A DNA stretch of 64,000 bases from positions 62,001 through 126,000 of the forward strand of contig NOUX01000001.1 in NCBI GenBank assembly GCA_002245855.1, in the 5' to 3' direction. Below the pieces are notes generated by a model that was given only the letters and a program-made list of their open reading frames with translations, ran no database searches and had not been told where the DNA came from. Below, piece after piece: positions 61,894-64,000 of this stretch (the first letter of the stretch is position 1; the number at the start of each line of letters is the position of its first letter). A program made the translations under genes and the position numbers. Source of the stretch: Sphingobacterium cellulitidis (GTDB lineage: Bacteria; Bacteroidota; Bacteroidia; Sphingobacteriales; Sphingobacteriaceae).

Positions 61894-64000
61894 ATGAGTG
61901 ACGAAATCAACGATATAGAAGAAAATAACGACTCAAACCCAAATCAAGACCAACAAAGCAATACTATCCCCTTGTCGGGACTATATGAAAATTGGTTTCT
62001 GGATTATGCTTCTTATGTAATATTGGACCGTGCAGTGCCTCATATCAATGATGGCTTCAAACCGGTACAACGTCGGATCCTCCATTCTCTTAAAGAAATG
62101 GACGACGGACGTTATAATAAGGCCGCAAATGTCATTGGAAATACCATGAAATATCACCCCCATGGGGATGCTTCAATTGGTGATGCCATGGTACAATTGG
62201 GACAAAAGGATTTATTGATCGACTGCCAAGGAAACTGGGGAGACCCCATTACTGGAGACTCCGCTGCCGCACCGAGGTATATTGAAGGGCGTTTATCCAA
62301 ATTTGCCAATGAAGTCGTCTTTAATCCCGATACAACAGATTGGCAATTAAGCTATGATGGCCGTAATAAGGAACCTATTACACTACCCGTAAAATTCCCG
62401 CTCCTCTTAGCTCAAGGTGCTGAAGGTATTGCTGTAGGATTGGCAACCAAAATTATGCCCCACAACTTCATCGAACTTATCGATGGCTCCATCCAAGTTT
62501 TAAAAGGTGAAAGACCTGCCATATATCCAGACTTCCCAACAGGAGGAATGGCCGATGTAACTGGGTATAATGAAGGACAACGTGGCGGAAAAATCCGCGT
62601 GCGTGCAAAAATCGAAGAACGCGACAAAAAAACACTCGCAATAACGGAAATCCCCTTCGGAACAACAACCGGTTCATTGATAGACAGCATTGTCTCTGCC
62701 AATGAAAAAGGAAAAATAAAAATTAAAAAAATTGAAGATAATACAGCCGAATTCGTAGAAATCATCGTCCACCTTGCCCCTGGAATCTCTCCAGATGTAA
62801 CAATTGATGCCCTATACGCTTTTACAGGCTGTGAAACCTCAATATCTCCAAATACCTGTGTCATCAAGAAGAATAAACCTCATTTTATGAGCGTCAATGA
62901 TATCTTGATCGAAAATACAAAACAAACCAAGAGCTTGTTGAAACAAGAACTTGAAATCAGATTACACGAACTCCAAGAAAAGATATTCTTTAGCTCCTTG
63001 CTGAAAATCTTTATTCAAGAAGGAATGTATAAGCACGCTGATTATGAAAACGCAGGTGATTTTGAAACCGTAGTAGAAGTCTTAAATCAATTATTCAGCC
63101 CATTCTTCGACCAATTCTATCGCCCAATTACAGCGGAAGATTATAAACGATTGATCGACAAACCAATGAGTAGCATCACCCGATTTGACGTTAAAAAAGC
63201 AGACGATCAGATGAAAGCACTCGAAGATGAAATAAAAGAAGTTAAAAAGAACCTGAGAAACTTGACCGAATATACCATCAAATGGTATGAGTATATCCGT
63301 GGAAAATATAGCAAAGGAAGAGAACGTAAAACCGAATTACGTGTTTTTGATAAGGTTGAAGCAACACAAGTAGCCTTGGCAAATGCTAAACTATATGTAA
63401 ATCGCGAAGAAGGATTCATCGGTACCAATATGCGTAAAGATGAATTGGTTTCTGATTGTTCCGATATCGATGATATTATTGTATTTAGAGCAGATGGAAA
63501 ATATTCTGTCGTAAAAGTACAAGACAAAATCTTCGTGGGTAAAGACATTATCCATGTCGCAGTCTTCAAAAAAGGCGATGAAAGAACCGTCTACAATGCA
63601 ATTTACAAAGACGGAGGAACCGGTACCAGTTATATCAAACGTTTCTCGGTAACCGCAGTAACGCGAGATAAAGATTATGATATCGGTAAATCAAGTAAAG
63701 GAACTAAAATCCTATACTTTACAGCTAATCCAAATGGTGAAGCTGAAATTGTCAATATCCAGCTTAAACCGCATACTAAATTGAGGAAGCTAAACTTCGA
63801 TATGGACTTCGCTGAAATCGCCATTAAAGGGCGTGCTTCCCAAGGAAATATTGTCAGCAAATATCCAGTGAAAAAAGTCACTTTCAAAAGCGCTGGCGTA
63901 TCTACCCTTGCTGGAAGAAAAATCTGGTATGATGATATCCTGAAAAGATTAAATGCAGATAATAGAGGAAAATTCCTTGGTGAATTTGATGGCGATGACA
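61894..64000 (+). CDS. parC: DNA topoisomerase IV subunit A, 3'-truncated
   Basis: The frame starts at 61894 (MSDEINDIEENND) and is open to the end of the window. It has an acidic N-terminal tail, DGFKPVQRRILHSLKEMDDG, KYHPHGDASIGDAMVQLGQ (the quinolone-determining region, with Ala at the usual Ser position) and the catalytic Tyr129 in APRYIEGRLSKF. ParC breaks and passes DNA to separate daughter chromosomes, together with ParE, which is not in the window. The HPHGDASIGDA form, familiar from Bacteroidota, suggests ParC rather than GyrA, but GyrA cannot be fully excluded. Confidence 0.88.
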   Translation, partial: MSDEINDIEENNDSNPNQDQQSNTIPLSGLYENWFLDYASYVILDRAVPHINDGFKPVQRRILHSLKEMDDGRYNKAANVIGNTMKYHPHGDASIGDAMVQLGQKDLLIDCQGNWGDPITGDSAAAPRYIEGRLSKFANEVVFNPDTTDWQLSYDGRNKEPITLPVKFPLLLAQGAEGIAVGLATKIMPHNFIELIDGSIQVLKGERPAIYPDFPTGGMADVTGYNEGQRGGKIRVRAKIEERDKKTLAITEIPFGTTTGSLIDSIVSANEKGKIKIKKIEDNTAEFVEIIVHLAPGISPDVTIDALYAFTGCETSISPNTCVIKKNKPHFMSVNDILIENTKQTKSLLKQELEIRLHELQEKIFFSSLLKIFIQEGMYKHADYENAGDFETVVEVLNQLFSPFFDQFYRPITAEDYKRLIDKPMSSITRFDVKKADDQMKALEDEIKEVKKNLRNLTEYTIKWYEYIRGKYSKGRERKTELRVFDKVEATQVALANAKLYVNREEGFIGTNMRKDELVSDCSDIDDIIVFRADGKYSVVKVQDKIFVGKDIIHVAVFKKGDERTVYNAIYKDGGTGTSYIKRFSVTAVTRDKDYDIGKSSKGTKILYFTANPNGEAEIVNIQLKPHTKLRKLNFDMDFAEIAIKGRASQGNIVSKYPVKKVTFKSAGVSTLAGRKIWYDDILKRLNADNRGKFLGEFDGDD

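Overview
The window reads as a chromosomal stretch of a Bacteroidota bacterium, most likely Sphingobacteriaceae (Sphingobacterium- or Pedobacter-like). The pointers are SusC-style TonB-dependent receptors with carboxypeptidase-like N-terminal domains, a fimbrillin-type lipoprotein, DUF6600 (YXWGXW), DUF4286 and DUF983 proteins, a lipoprotein form of BamA/TamA, low GC content, few clear Shine-Dalgarno sites and promoters of the TAnnTTTG type. No tRNA, rRNA, CRISPR array, prophage or insertion sequence was seen. The window cuts a fimbrillin-like gene at its left edge and parC at its right edge.

Layout: 1-3.1 kb holds the fimbrillin-like gene, a RelE/ParE toxin-antitoxin pair and an unrecognised gene. 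3.2-7.1 kb is a TonB receptor/phytase operon. 7.3-12 kb carries a thioesterase, rsmI, a PH/SHOCT protein, lnt and a cysteine desulfurase. 12-17.8 kb has small envelope proteins, a TPR protein, etfBA, a bifunctional-nuclease protein and nupG. An 845-bp gene-free gap (17.8-18.65 kb) contains a 7-bp tandem repeat and an orphan terminator. 18.66-22.6 kb is a second TonB receptor with a beta-helix-like lipoprotein. 22.8-25.4 kb is an ABC/FtsX-type transporter with a histidine-rich loop plus a DUF3299 protein. 25.4-30.5 kb, on the minus strand, is greA followed by HIT, DedA, two pyrophosphatases, a CorC-like protein and rsmE.

30.6-34.9 kb is a three-gene unit: an S9-peptidase-like lipoprotein, a sensor kinase and a response regulator. 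35-39.3 kb has DUF4286, DUF983, a small membrane protein, a pseudouridine synthase and mlaEFD. 39.5-50.9 kb has a repeat-rich DUF6600 protein, pncB, a methyltransferase, serS, a BamA/TamA-like lipoprotein, an rRNA/tRNA methyltransferase, an MFS carrier and an AI-2E protein. 50.9-61.8 kb has dnaE2, two EEP-family phosphodiesterases, a GT4/flippase-like/GT4 cassette, dinB and a secreted esterase. parC starts at 61.9 kb.

The strongest non-routine signals are these. (1) The S9 protein beside the two-component system has lost its catalytic Ser and His, which suggests a pseudo-peptidase that may work with the kinase. (2) An identical 21-bp dyad element lies about 30 bp upstream of both dnaE2 and dinB, a probable shared damage operator. 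(3) The two TonB-receptor promoters share one architecture: a TAnnTTTG box abutting TTA triplets in 11-bp phase. This resembles a PhoB-type operator, and one of the two operons encodes a phytase. (4) Pyrophosphatase genes lie in tandem, and one product appears exported. All family calls come from reading the sequence; no search was run.
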